From CAZZCP01 sp964653235 (GTDB lineage: Bacteria; Bdellovibrionota; Bdellovibrionia; Bdellovibrionales; UBA840), in assembly GCA_964653235.1 (NCBI GenBank), contig CAZZCP010000002.1, forward strand, positions 1-64,000: 64,000 nt of DNA, written 5' to 3'. The notes under the pieces were generated by a model. The model did not search any database, had not been told where the DNA came from, and worked only from the letters and a program-made list of their open reading frames with translations. This document shows, in pieces, positions 15,449 through 24,046 of this stretch; position 1 is the stretch's first letter; each line of letters starts with the position of its first letter. A program made the position numbers and the translations under genes.

Positions 15449-17500
15449 ATGGGACTATGTAATAAAATGTTTATATTCGGTGTAGCATTGTTTTTGAATG
15501 ACGTACATGCCGACACAGTATTTCAAAAAGGTGGAGCGGCACTTCTTGGGCAGGGTTATAGCACAAACAAAGAAGTAAAACTTCAAAATATTTGTTTCAA
15601 GGGAGATTCCAAATATGTTGACTCGCAAGAATCTGAGCTGAAATTAAAGTTGGAACAGAATGTTGATAAACTATATACAGATTTAGGTATAAAAAGTGGT
15701 GCCAAATTTACGATTGAAATTTTGAGTGCAAGTGGCTCTTCAGATTTTTTCGCTTCTATTACCGACAACGACCTCTCGTTCAAAAACAATTTTGTCTTCG
15801 ATGTTAATGCGAAAAGTTATGGTTTATTTAATTTAGAACTTTCACAAAGAGGAATAGAAATTTTAACAGATGCAATGGGGACTACAAATCCATCAAAATA
15901 TTTTTATGATGCTTGTGGAGATCACGTTGTTACAGAAGTTAAATTAAGTGGTAAGGTAATAGTAAGCGTTTCATTTGATTTTGATGACACAAAGGTGAAA
16001 ACACACTTTAAGCAAAACGCAAAAATCAGTTTTGCCGATTTAATTTCAGCGAACTCTGAAGTACAAGCAAAGTTAGATTTATATAAAAGAAAGTTGAAAA
16101 TTCGAATTTCTGCAAAACAAATTGGTGGAAACCCTAATCGACTTGATGAAGTTTTAAACTCTGCAGGCTTTAATGGTGCAAGTCCAACCGAATGTGGTGT
16201 TGAGAGTCCAGAGGCGATGCAAAAGTGTATTCAGTATTACAAACAAATTGAAAAGTATATTGCAAATCCTGAGAGAGGTTTTATAGCTCAACTCGAAGAC
16301 CTATCTTATAATCCAAGTTCACCTTATGGCCCAGCAACGGTAGGGTTTAATGTTAGTTATATAAAAGGTTTAAGAGTACCCCAGCTTACTATGCTTGAGC
16401 CTCAGAACTTTGCATCTTTGCAAGTACAAGAAGCCAAACAGAAACTCATAGAAAAGTATATCTCACAAACAAAGCATAACTATACTGTAGATTACCTGCT
16501 TACTCGCAGTGATCTTACTGATGAGGAGAGAGCGACTTTTGAAGAAATCAATCGTAGTATTGATAAAAATAGACTTGTTCTGCAAAGTGCTTTAGAAACT
16601 TGTCAAAGAGATATTTTTAATTGCACTAGAGTTGCTCTTGAAACAGAGCTCAAACTTGCGCAATTTGATCCAAGCCTACTACAAAAAGAATTTTTATTTG
16701 TAGATTATTGCAAATATCCTGAAAACCAATCTTATACTAATGATACTGTTGAAGCAATTTTAAGTAATTTATTTCTTCAGTTATCAAATGATATTGAACT
16801 AGAAAATTTAGAAGACTGCGACTATCTCAATGAATTTGTTGTTAAAAATCAAGAATCACTGAGATTAGTTCATCCTGAAGGCAAAAGACTTCATGACTTA
16901 CGTCCTCTAAAAGGATTTGAAAATCTTAAAAAACTAGATTTAAGTAACAACCATGTAATGAATCTTAATTTTCTTGAAGATCTACCAAATCTTGAAGAAT
17001 TGATTTTACGAGAAAACATACTTCAGAATTTAAGAGGTATAGGAAGAGCCAAACAACTTAATTACCTAGATGCAAGTTTTAATAATATTGATGATATAAT
17101 GAAATTGGATCCACTTCTTAATTTAAGTAAACTAGAGACTTTGCGTCTCTATGGTAATGATGATGATGAACTATCTCAGTTATCTCCTTATTCAAACTTT
17201 GGAGATGATCTAGACAAACAAGATATCAATGATTTTGTTACCAGCATTGATAATCGAATTCTTACAGGTAAACAACTCTGCCATATTGAGAGAGAGTGGT
17301 TACATAACACTGGAAGAATCGATTACTCAGTTTATGTCCAATTACTAAGTCTCGATGGATTCTTTTCCTATGAAACCCCCCAGAATCCAGATAATTCACT
17401 GATTCGAGACGAAGTTGTTTTGTGTACTCCAAACGAAAATTATTACTTTATAGTTGAAAGAGATTCGTGGAAAGTGGAGTTACCTGCGGATGTTCAATAA
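15449..17500 (+). CDS. Secreted MACPF-like protein with C-terminal leucine-rich repeats
   Basis: 683 aa from ATG 15449. This start is chosen because a TTG at 15425 would precede the predicted transcription start, and AAAGGA lies just upstream of the ATG. A signal peptide ends around DVHA. The N-terminal domain (about 22-230) shares a pattern with the next gene: LGQGYSTN near the start and FYDACGDHVV around 152-160 followed by an alternating beta segment. This recalls the MACPF/perforin layout (GxGYD near the start and a (Y/C)G(T/D)HY signature), but is weak. Three to four 22-residue leucine-rich repeats of internalin type (LKKLDLSNNHVMNLNFL and similar) lie at about 485-570. First gene of a four-gene operon; possibly a pore-forming or adhesive factor. 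The family call is tentative. Confidence 0.6.
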   Translation: MGLCNKMFIFGVALFLNDVHADTVFQKGGAALLGQGYSTNKEVKLQNICFKGDSKYVDSQESELKLKLEQNVDKLYTDLGIKSGAKFTIEILSASGSSDFFASITDNDLSFKNNFVFDVNAKSYGLFNLELSQRGIEILTDAMGTTNPSKYFYDACGDHVVTEVKLSGKVIVSVSFDFDDTKVKTHFKQNAKISFADLISANSEVQAKLDLYKRKLKIRISAKQIGGNPNRLDEVLNSAGFNGASPTECGVESPEAMQKCIQYYKQIEKYIANPERGFIAQLEDLSYNPSSPYGPATVGFNVSYIKGLRVPQLTMLEPQNFASLQVQEAKQKLIEKYISQTKHNYTVDYLLTRSDLTDEERATFEEINRSIDKNRLVLQSALETCQRDIFNCTRVALETELKLAQFDPSLLQKEFLFVDYCKYPENQSYTNDTVEAILSNLFLQLSNDIELENLEDCDYLNEFVVKNQESLRLVHPEGKRLHDLRPLKGFENLKKLDLSNNHVMNLNFLEDLPNLEELILRENILQNLRGIGRAKQLNYLDASFNNIDDIMKLDPLLNLSKLETLRLYGNDDDELSQLSPYSNFGDDLDKQDINDFVTSIDNRILTGKQLCHIEREWLHNTGRIDYSVYVQLLSLDGFFSYETPQNPDNSLIRDEVVLCTPNENYYFIVERDSWKVELPADVQ

Positions 17501-18314
17501 GCTTTTTGTAGTTAGCCTGGCTCTTTTTTGCGAAATGGTCTTTGCTCAAAACCTGGGCAGAGGCTATGACTCAGCAACAGGTAAATATAAAGAAATCTGT
17601 GTAGAAGGAAAAGTTGATTATCACTCGGATCACCAGATGATATTAGATTATTCCTTAGAGAGATCAGAACTAGCAAGCCACCTTGATATTTCTGGAAGAG
17701 TTACAGGTGGAATCAATTTAATGATAGCTGCAGGTAGTTTAGAGACGACAATTCGCAATCGAATCAACCGTGATGAATATTCCTATTATTTTGCAATATC
17801 ATATGATTTTAATCCTGGTACTAGAAGTTTAAGTGAAGAAGGATTTAATGAATTTGGTAAACATGCTTTTAATTATTTTGATGAGCAGAGTTTTCAATTT
17901 TTATGTGGTGATCATTACATTCAATCTTGGACTCCAGATTTAAAAATTCATATGATCACTCGATACGACTTTGCTAATCTTAAGAATATATTTGATGTGA
18001 CAATGAAATTTAAAATTGAAGTTCTCGGAGAGGAAGTTACTCGCACCGAAAGACAAAGGTTCAGTATAAATTTAAAAGCAATACGGAGTGACTCAGTTTT
18101 TTTGATTGAGGGCTTTCAGGCACCAAGATTAAAAGAACAACTGAAAAAAATACAAGGTGAATGTGAAAGCAGTGAGCTATCGAAGTGCTTATTGATTCCA
18201 GACCTACTATCAGAGTATTTAAACTCATATCGCTTTGATAAAGATCTAGCCTCAACGCGTCCACCTCTAAATAGCGTCCACTTATCGAAATACAGTCGGG
18301 AGAGATTAAGATGA
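17490..18314 (+). CDS. Secreted MACPF-like protein, LRR-less relative of the upstream gene
   Basis: 274 aa from ATG 17490, which gives a signal peptide (MFNKLFVVSLALFCEMVFAQ) and an 11-nt overlap with the upstream gene. LGRGYDSATGKYKEICVEG (22-40) parallels LGQGYSTNKEVKLQNICFKG in the upstream protein, and FLCGDHYIQSW at 137-147 parallels its ACGDHVV. Both motifs resemble MACPF signatures at equivalent places. The protein ends after this domain, with no leucine-rich repeats, so it looks like a partner or a shorter duplicate. Its stop overlaps the next start (ATGA). Membrane attack by a paired pore-former is an inference; a non-pore structural role is equally open. Confidence 0.6.
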   Translation: MFNKLFVVSLALFCEMVFAQNLGRGYDSATGKYKEICVEGKVDYHSDHQMILDYSLERSELASHLDISGRVTGGINLMIAAGSLETTIRNRINRDEYSYYFAISYDFNPGTRSLSEEGFNEFGKHAFNYFDEQSFQFLCGDHYIQSWTPDLKIHMITRYDFANLKNIFDVTMKFKIEVLGEEVTRTERQRFSINLKAIRSDSVFLIEGFQAPRLKEQLKKIQGECESSELSKCLLIPDLLSEYLNSYRFDKDLASTRPPLNSVHLSKYSRERLR

Positions 18315-20152
18315 AGATTTCTAGTTTGTTGATAATTTTAACTTTTATCATTGCTTGTGATCAATCAAAGAGTGCAATTGAAGAAGATCCAAAAAAACAA
18401 GAGGAGAGGGAACAAGCTTTTCTAGATTTAACAAATGCAACAGTTGCTTTTACTTTTAAAGGAAAAGTTTTTTGTTCTGGAGTATTGGTAGATTCAAATA
18501 AAGTAACAACAGCAGCGCACTGTTTTATGCGTTTTCCTTTAGATCAAAGAGATGAAATCAAGATTAGTCTTTCTAAGCCAAAAAAAAGCTGGGAACTTAG
18601 CTATGCAGAAAGAATTGCCTATAATAATGGGGCTTCTTTACCGGTTAAACTAGATAAAAAAATGAAGATATCAAAAATACATATGCCCGATCATTGGGAG
18701 AGGCCAATGATTGAATGGCAAGAGGCAATCACAAATCCCTTTCAAGATATCGCAGTTGTTGAGTTGGTAAATGATGTGCCAAGCAATTATAAGCCGGTAC
18801 CATTTTATACAGGAAGACTTAGCAACTTGGTCAATTCGAATGTTATGAGTTTTGGCTTTGGTAAAGATTTATCATCTGATTGGTATGCTAGGAAAACGAT
18901 GAAAATCAGTAAGGGGAAGGTGAAAAGAGCTCATTCAAAAGGAATTTTTAATGGTTTTTTACAAGTTCTGTATGAAGGTTCACAACCTTGTAAGGGGGAC
19001 TCTGGTGGCGGGGTTTTTACAAAGGTTGGCTCCCAATGGTATTTAATAGGAAATACATCTGGAGTGTTTCAAACAATAAACGATCAATTTCGTGGAATTG
19101 TTGTAGATGTAATCATTGGTGAGACAGATATTTGCGAGGCTGGAGATATTTCATTTACTATAGCTAAATCTCATTTTGGCTTCTTAAGTCAATACTTGGA
19201 TGTACCACATTTAGAAGTTCCTGAAAATGAATATTCAGCATGGGATTACTCTTCGATGGCCGAGTATTGTCAAAAAGCTTACTTTACTGTTGAGGAACAA
19301 ATTTTTGTTCACAAAATGTTGCATCGTCTACCTGATCTTTGCTCAGATGTTTCAAATCCTTTTAGTAGCTTCGAAGGTTTTGACGAAATTATTTTTGATG
19401 GTAATAAGTTAAGAGACACAGGAATTTTAAGATTTGCATCTACAGCAAAAAAAGTAGTTGTTCAGAATGTAATAGATCAGAGTCTGCGCTTTTCCGATGA
19501 ATTTAAATTTTTAAAAGAAGTAGAAGTAAAAAACTCATCGATTGATTTTATTGAGGGACTTGGTTTAGTACCAAATTTTGAGAAAATTTCTTTAGTTTCA
19601 ACAATATTAAATTTTGAAGATTCCTTAGATGATCTTAGGTTTATTGAAGATGATTTTTCATTATATCTTATACTATCTAGTGTAACTGATTTAAATTTTA
19701 TTTCTAATTTGAATTCTTTGTTTGTAAGAACAGAAATAGATGAAAATAAAGATGAGATTAGTGAATTCTCAGTAGTTCAATCTCTAGATAACCTTAATTT
19801 TATTAATGCTCATCCTAATATTGAAAAGCTATCTGTAATTCGTTCCGGTTTAAGCAATATATCAGGGATTGAAAATCTAGTAAGCCTTACAGGTCTTCGT
19901 TTAGGTGGTAATGCTATTGTTTCATTGGCCCCTCTTTCTTCATTAGTGAATTTAAATTCCTTAAGTTTAAGAAATAACCAAATTCGAGATGTTAGCCCAC
20001 TAGTATCTTTAGAGGGCCTTGAGAAGTTGTACTTAGATGATAATCAAATTGCAGACTTTGGAGTATTAGAGTCTTTGTATAATTTAGATCGTATATATAT
20101 ATCGGGAAATATAAGTGAAGAATGTCCTTCTCAAGTAAGTGTTTGTCGATAG
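18311..20152 (+). CDS. Trypsin-like (S1) serine protease lipoprotein with leucine-rich repeats
   Basis: 613 aa. A lipoprotein signal (MKISSLLIILTFIIAC, Cys16) precedes a chymotrypsin-fold protease with the full triad: His70 in TTAAHC, Asp146 in QDIAVVEL and Ser231 in CKGDSGGG. From about residue 370 to the end lie SDS22/internalin-type leucine-rich repeats (LVSLTGLRLGGNAIVSLAPLSSLVNLNSLSLRNNQI and following). The LRR part is markedly AT-rich. A cell-surface, substrate-selective protease is the natural reading, with the repeats supplying binding specificity. It starts by ATGA overlap with the upstream gene and is the third gene of the sigma-54-controlled operon. The protease assignment is strong, the biological role inferred. 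Confidence 0.85.
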   Translation: MKISSLLIILTFIIACDQSKSAIEEDPKKQEEREQAFLDLTNATVAFTFKGKVFCSGVLVDSNKVTTAAHCFMRFPLDQRDEIKISLSKPKKSWELSYAERIAYNNGASLPVKLDKKMKISKIHMPDHWERPMIEWQEAITNPFQDIAVVELVNDVPSNYKPVPFYTGRLSNLVNSNVMSFGFGKDLSSDWYARKTMKISKGKVKRAHSKGIFNGFLQVLYEGSQPCKGDSGGGVFTKVGSQWYLIGNTSGVFQTINDQFRGIVVDVIIGETDICEAGDISFTIAKSHFGFLSQYLDVPHLEVPENEYSAWDYSSMAEYCQKAYFTVEEQIFVHKMLHRLPDLCSDVSNPFSSFEGFDEIIFDGNKLRDTGILRFASTAKKVVVQNVIDQSLRFSDEFKFLKEVEVKNSSIDFIEGLGLVPNFEKISLVSTILNFEDSLDDLRFIEDDFSLYLILSSVTDLNFISNLNSLFVRTEIDENKDEISEFSVVQSLDNLNFINAHPNIEKLSVIRSGLSNISGIENLVSLTGLRLGGNAIVSLAPLSSLVNLNSLSLRNNQIRDVSPLVSLEGLEKLYLDDNQIADFGVLESLYNLDRIYISGNISEECPSQVSVCR

Positions 20153-21105
20153 CGCTATATTGTTTTTGTTGGTGTACAAGGGCTTCTATTTTATTGAGCC
20201 CCTATTCTAGCCAATTGGGAGCCTATCAAAGCCCTTACAATTTGAATCGAGAAAATTTTTGCCAAGATGTCGATATAGAATTTGATGATCAAATACAGAT
20301 AAGCCATGCTTTTGATCGTGTTTTTTTTGAATCTGAATTATCAGATCTATTCTATTCTTTAGGTGATATACCCAACGTGCAATGGTTAAACTTTTTAAAT
20401 AAAAAATTAAATTCACCAGGTTTTCAGGCAAATCAGCTTCGTCTTTATTTTTTAGCCAAAGTAGATGGGCCAAGCTACTCCATTGATTCTGCAAAATGTA
20501 CTCAGAATAATTCATGGCTGACCGAAAAGATTAAATTAGGTGCTTATGTATTGATTGAGTTTCAATTAAGTTTTTCCTCTTATAGGGATAAAAAGAATTA
20601 TATTCAAAATCTAGATCGAAATATGGACTATCAAGAATTTCTTGATTCTCTAGAATCAGAAGATAGAGAATTTTTGTTCTCGGTTCAACAAAGAGGCGGA
20701 GATATTCAAAGTTTTTTAAATCTTAAATATGAAGAATTTGATTCTCTTCACAATTGTTCAGTAATTGACCTAGATGCCTGTAGAACTTTCTTTAGAAGTC
20801 TTTATTTCTATATTTTTAGTGATCGTGGATTGCATGCGCAGCTCTTGAAGATCAGTAATACAAGCACTCCTATGAAAGAATCTGTAATGCAAATTAGAAT
20901 TCGAGCTGGATATCGAGACTTGGAATTTGAAGAAAACTTTCGTCAGCGATACTCTTTTTTAAATGAAGAAATAGAAAATTATTTAAAAATTAGAAATCAA
21001 AGTGTTCCCTTAGAACAAATTAGACATCTAATAAATGAGATAGAAACAAAAATGGATCATCTTAAACATTCCTTATTGTATTCTTATCTTGATTATAGTT
21101 TGTAG
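20122..21105 (+). CDS. Exported protein of unknown function, last gene of the secretome operon
   Basis: 327 aa starting 31 nt inside the preceding gene, with an apparent signal peptide rich in Cys and aromatics (MSFSSKCLSIALYCFCWCTRA). The opening of the mature part (LGAYQSPYNLNRENFCQDV) loosely recalls the LGxGY..ICxxG start of the two MACPF-like proteins of this operon, but the CGDHY signature is missing. The remainder is charged and helical with four cysteines. No family is recognised. Position argues that it works with the protease and the MACPF-like proteins. Confidence 0.6.
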   Translation: MSFSSKCLSIALYCFCWCTRASILLSPYSSQLGAYQSPYNLNRENFCQDVDIEFDDQIQISHAFDRVFFESELSDLFYSLGDIPNVQWLNFLNKKLNSPGFQANQLRLYFLAKVDGPSYSIDSAKCTQNNSWLTEKIKLGAYVLIEFQLSFSSYRDKKNYIQNLDRNMDYQEFLDSLESEDREFLFSVQQRGGDIQSFLNLKYEEFDSLHNCSVIDLDACRTFFRSLYFYIFSDRGLHAQLLKISNTSTPMKESVMQIRIRAGYRDLEFEENFRQRYSFLNEEIENYLKIRNQSVPLEQIRHLINEIETKMDHLKHSLLYSYLDYSL

Positions 21106-21136
21106 ATCAAATATTTCTATTTGCATATTAAAGGGG

Positions 21137-22180
21137 ATGATAATGAAAACGATACAATGCCTTTTACTTCTTATACTTGTTTCCTATTCTAGTAGTGAGA
21201 ACAGCAGTCCAAAGTGAGATGGTGGTCCCGAGAAAGAAGGCTTTACCTGCCAAGATCAAAAAATTGCTCATGAATCAAAAGAGAGCTCTGTTTGTCAGTA
21301 TGTCTATGACAACTTAGCCTTTTTTGTACCCGAGAATCTTGATTTGAATGAGGCAGCGACTTGTGTGCGAAATTACAAAATACTCGCCGAGACAGAGGGT
21401 TTAGATTGTGAAAATGATCTAAGTATGCCTTTGGAAATTAATGGTGAAGAAGGTAGAGTGAATGTAAAAAATTTTGAAGATATTTTTTCTTATTATCAAG
21501 ATAAGCTAAACAAATTCAAAGTTTGGTTAGCAGAGAATGAAATCAATCCTGTTCCGAATCCAGGTCCCTCTCCTGACCCAGGGCCAGTACCACCCCCCAA
21601 TCCTTCTGTAGACTATTGTAGGTTAAAAGACGAAGTGATCGGAACCGATGAGCAAGAATACATGAGTTTTAGCGACAATTGCCAAGAAGTGTATGTATAC
21701 CACCAAGAGCTGAAACTACAAGTTGCAGGAGTTAATGTAGATAATAATTCATTAGACTGTGAGTTGTACCAGAGACTTCGAGATACGGGGCGAATTGAAA
21801 ATTGGGAGGTGAGCAGATTGTCAGAGTACAATAATTATCTTTTTAATGTGAATATTTCACTTGCTAGTAATGACCGATTAGAAGAAGCTCGCTTAAGCTA
21901 TGATCACTATGGCTTTCAATTTTATAGTGAAAGATTTCGTTTTCGAATACTCCCCAGTGCAGAAAGAGATGAATTGTCAGGAGAGAATTTTCGTGTTTTG
22001 AGATCTGCAGGTTCCAATCCTGAGAGAGTATATGAAAGCCATCATTTTGGTAGGAGTCGTGGTTTTACATTTCGCCCAACAGATTATGCGATTTGTAAAA
22101 TGAAGCTAGATCTCGGTGGTTATTATTCAGTAAAATCCAGTGAATTCTTAAGAGACTTTGTGGATTTTCAAATACAATAA
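21137..22180 (+). pseudogene. Exported protein with Pro-rich linker, interrupted by TGA after the signal peptide
   Basis: The frame starts at ATG 21137 behind AGGGGAT and encodes a hydrophobic signal (MKTIQCLLLLILVSYSSSENSSPK), then hits TGA at 21215-21217. It continues open to 22180 with cysteine-containing sequence, a linker of alternating Pro, Asn and Asp at about 21545-21605, and a C-terminal domain of about 190 residues. A downstream TTG (21344) has no signal and is an unlikely start. The interruption is one base away from Arg, Gly, Trp, Leu or Ser codons, so it is either a recent pseudogene or a sequence error. Function unknown. Confidence 0.6.
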
Positions 22181-22195
22181 TAATGAATTAAAGTT

Positions 22196-22223
22196 CAAGC
22201 ACCTCAGGGTGCTTGCTTTTTTT
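22196..22223 (+). terminator. Rho-independent terminator
   Basis: CAAGCACC, a TCAG loop and GGTGCTTG form an 8-bp stem followed by CTTTTTTT, 15 nt after the stop at 22180. It closes the accessory gene block on this strand. Confidence 0.85.
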
Positions 22224-22288
22224 AATCCAATAAAAAAATCCATATTTTTACTTTCGTAAATCTTACTTAAAACAATGAATAGTAGAAA

Positions 22289-22304
22289 TGGCACACCTCT
22301 TGCT
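22289..22304 (+). promoter_or_regulatory. Sigma-54 (-24/-12) promoter for a non-coding transcript
   Basis: TGGCACACCTCTTGCT is a near-perfect RpoN consensus with exact GG-N10-GC spacing. Predicted +1 is near 22315. No gene starts before the terminator-like hairpin that ends near 22447. Confidence 0.75.
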
Positions 22305-22314
22305 CATGTAAGAA

Positions 22315-22447
22315 ATATCATAACAAGAACAGGTACAAACTTGTTCTCCTGTCTTTATGTATCTTTAAGTCTTGGGGGGTCAAGGCATCTTTATTGAGCT
22401 CTCACTTGTGGCTGCCGGAGCTGCGGCAAGTGGGGGCTTTTCTTTTT
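22315..22447 (+). ncRNA. Candidate sigma-54-dependent small RNA, about 130 nt
   Basis: The segment runs from the predicted start of the RpoN promoter to a GC-rich hairpin with a T-rich tail. It has no ribosome-binding site plus open frame (the only ATG, near 22355, meets a stop after three codons). A 5' hairpin is possible (AACAAG paired with CTTGTT, or AGAACA with TGTTCT), followed by a purine-rich single-stranded CTTGGGGGGTCAAGG. It could instead be an attenuated leader of the gene pair at 22550. Confidence 0.5.
22401..22447 (+). terminator. Hairpin with T-rich tail ending the small transcript
   Basis: CTCACTTG pairs with CAAGTGGG across a GC-rich loop that can itself fold, followed by GGCTTTTCTTTTTC. 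Confidence 0.65.
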
Positions 22448-22508
22448 CTAAGATTTTATTCTAAAAAATAAGAATTTTAATGTAGACAAAATTTGAATGG
22501 CTTTGGGC

Positions 22509-22524
22509 GGGCATGCGAATTGCT
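22509..22524 (+). promoter_or_regulatory. Sigma-54-like promoter for the 22550-23278 pair
   Basis: GGGCATGCGAATTGCT keeps the GG-N10-GC spacing with a less perfect -24 box. The predicted +1, near 22535, falls at the AAGGAGG ribosome-binding site (22535-22541), so the leader would be very short. Confidence 0.5.
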
Positions 22525-22549
22525 TAATAAGAATAAGGAGGAAGAAAAA

Positions 22550-23023
22550 ATGAAAAGTCTTATTCTTATTTTAGTCCTATTTGCTCACTCGGCCTTTTCA
22601 GACGTCTGTGTTGAAGGCTGGGAGCAGATCGAAGACGCAAATCATTTTAGCGCAGTGATGGATGAATTCTCTCGTGAGAATCCATACTTGATCTATGCAG
22701 ATACGGGGGTGCGCTGTGAAGATGTTCGCGAGTTAAGTGATGATCTAGAAACCTATTCGATTGTTCTAGGCATGGGTGCCGCAGTCTTGTGTAGCACTCC
22801 AATCACTGCCAAAGTAGGTGTTTTGGTGGGCCTAACAAGTGGTGGTCTTGCCCTATTGAAAGTACAGTTAAACAAAATAGACTGTACAGAGGGTGCATCC
22901 ATTGAGGTCGATCATAGTTTTCGTCACCATGTTTGTTTAGATCTAGAAGAACAAGGGGTTCGTTGTAATCCTTCGCGAATTTCTGTGGAGCAGGTTTTGG
23001 GCATTCCTGGACTGGAAATTTAA
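22550..23023 (+). CDS. Small secreted protein with Gly-rich hydrophobic core
   Basis: 157 aa from ATG 22550, chosen over an upstream ATG because AAGGAGG lies 8 nt before it and a signal peptide follows (MKSLILILVLFAHSAFS). The mature protein has five or six cysteines and a central stretch of about 40 residues rich in Gly, Ala and Val (IVLGMGAAVLCSTPITAKVGVLVGLTSGGLALL) able to form a membrane hairpin. No family is recognised. The gene is directly followed by a small membrane protein gene with no gap, an arrangement also seen for bacteriocin and immunity pairs; nothing else supports that reading. Confidence 0.65.
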   Translation: MKSLILILVLFAHSAFSDVCVEGWEQIEDANHFSAVMDEFSRENPYLIYADTGVRCEDVRELSDDLETYSIVLGMGAAVLCSTPITAKVGVLVGLTSGGLALLKVQLNKIDCTEGASIEVDHSFRHHVCLDLEEQGVRCNPSRISVEQVLGIPGLEI

Positions 23024-23278
23024 ATGAGCTTTTACGTGCGTAAGAAAGACAGAATTTATGTACTGATATCATTTATGATCTTCGTATTTGGTTTGTATCT
23101 CAATTATGAAGAGTATTTGACTCTAGTTAAAAAGCACCCAATACATGCTAATAAAATCTATCGTGAAATTCTCGGAGGGCACTTCATGTCCGCGCTTTTT
23201 CTGTCTTCTTTAACTGCAGTTTTACTTCGTTTTCGATTCAGTAGAGAGATCGATCTACATTCAAGCTCTAAGAAATAA
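23024..23278 (+). CDS. Small two-helix membrane protein
   Basis: 84 aa whose ATG follows the preceding stop directly. Two membrane helices (about 11-27 and 52-67) are separated by a polar loop (YEEYLTLVKKHPIHANKIY). No family is recognised. Coupling to the secreted protein upstream suggests a joint function such as anchoring, export or protection. Confidence 0.6.
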   Translation: MSFYVRKKDRIYVLISFMIFVFGLYLNYEEYLTLVKKHPIHANKIYREILGGHFMSALFLSSLTAVLLRFRFSREIDLHSSSKK

Positions 23279-23335
23279 AAAAGAGCCCACCAAAACCACG
23301 GTGAGTTCAAATCATTGCAAATCATAAATCCCCTA

Positions 23336-24046
23336 TTAGGTAGGGGATGAATCTGAAAGTTTAAAGATTTCATAGTGTCCAGTAGCTTTGAAATCTTTAT
23401 TTTTTGAATTCGGAATCACATAAGCTTTTTCTGAAAGATCTAAAAAAGGCCTATCATTGAAAAAAGGATCATCCCCATAGCCTTCAATAATTCGGCCTTT
23501 AAGGTCTTCGATTTTACAGCCGTAGTAGTTGGCAATGCTCTCGGCTTTCTTTTCAGCCATATTGAAGAGCATCAGCTTGTGCTTTGGCCAATCAACCAAG
23601 CTTCCTTGAGTGAGAATTTCACCATGAACCTCAGACAAAATATCAGTTTGAATCAAAGCTGTCTTTAGTGCCATTGCCGCTTCAACAAAGCTAGCTGTCG
23701 AGATAATGACTCTGTAGCCGTCCTCATTGAGTTGATTGATTCTTTGTACAACACTGAAGTGGATTTCACGCTTTTGAATTCGCTCTAAAAAGAAATTTAA
23801 AAGAAAGGCAAAAACCATATCTCCATCCATTTCTTTTCGAAATAAAAACAGACAGTCTTGAAACACCTCAAAGTGCTTGTCGTAGTCACCTCTTTCTACT
23901 TCGTGCAGCTGATCACAAATTTTAACAAAATATTGACGATCATCAATAAAGTGCAAATTGGCCGCAAACCACGAGTCATGGCCCTCTTTGACTAAGGTTC
24001 CATCTAGATCAAAAATCGCAATCATCTCATCTTTCTTTGTTACCAT
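23336..24046 (-). CDS. HAD-superfamily (PSPase-like) hydrolase
   Basis: 236 aa from ATG 24046. IAIFDLDGTLVKEG carries the HAD nucleophile motif DxDGT; ISTASFVEAA corresponds to motif II, and GYGDDPFFNDRP to the motif III/IV acidic loop of the subfamily IB type (phosphoserine phosphatase-like, with a helical cap). It would hydrolyse a small phosphorylated metabolite in the cytoplasm; the substrate is unknown. The chosen start overlaps the stop of the upstream SDR gene by 7 nt. A second ATG at 24025 starts directly at the catalytic strand. Confidence 0.8.
   Translation of the reverse strand: MVTKKDEMIAIFDLDGTLVKEGHDSWFAANLHFIDDRQYFVKICDQLHEVERGDYDKHFEVFQDCLFLFRKEMDGDMVFAFLLNFFLERIQKREIHFSVVQRINQLNEDGYRVIISTASFVEAAMALKTALIQTDILSEVHGEILTQGSLVDWPKHKLMLFNMAEKKAESIANYYGCKIEDLKGRIIEGYGDDPFFNDRPFLDLSEKAYVIPNSKNKDFKATGHYEIFKLSDSSPT

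Noticed and set aside
22485..22500. A further sigma-54 site at TGGCTTTGGGCGGGC upstream of 22550.
   Set aside because: The -12 element reads GGGC instead of TTGC; the site at 22509-22524 fits better.
22493..22549. Start of the small secreted protein at ATG 22493.
   Set aside because: It would add a polar stretch before the signal peptide and lies upstream of the strong AAGGAGG site that serves ATG 22550.
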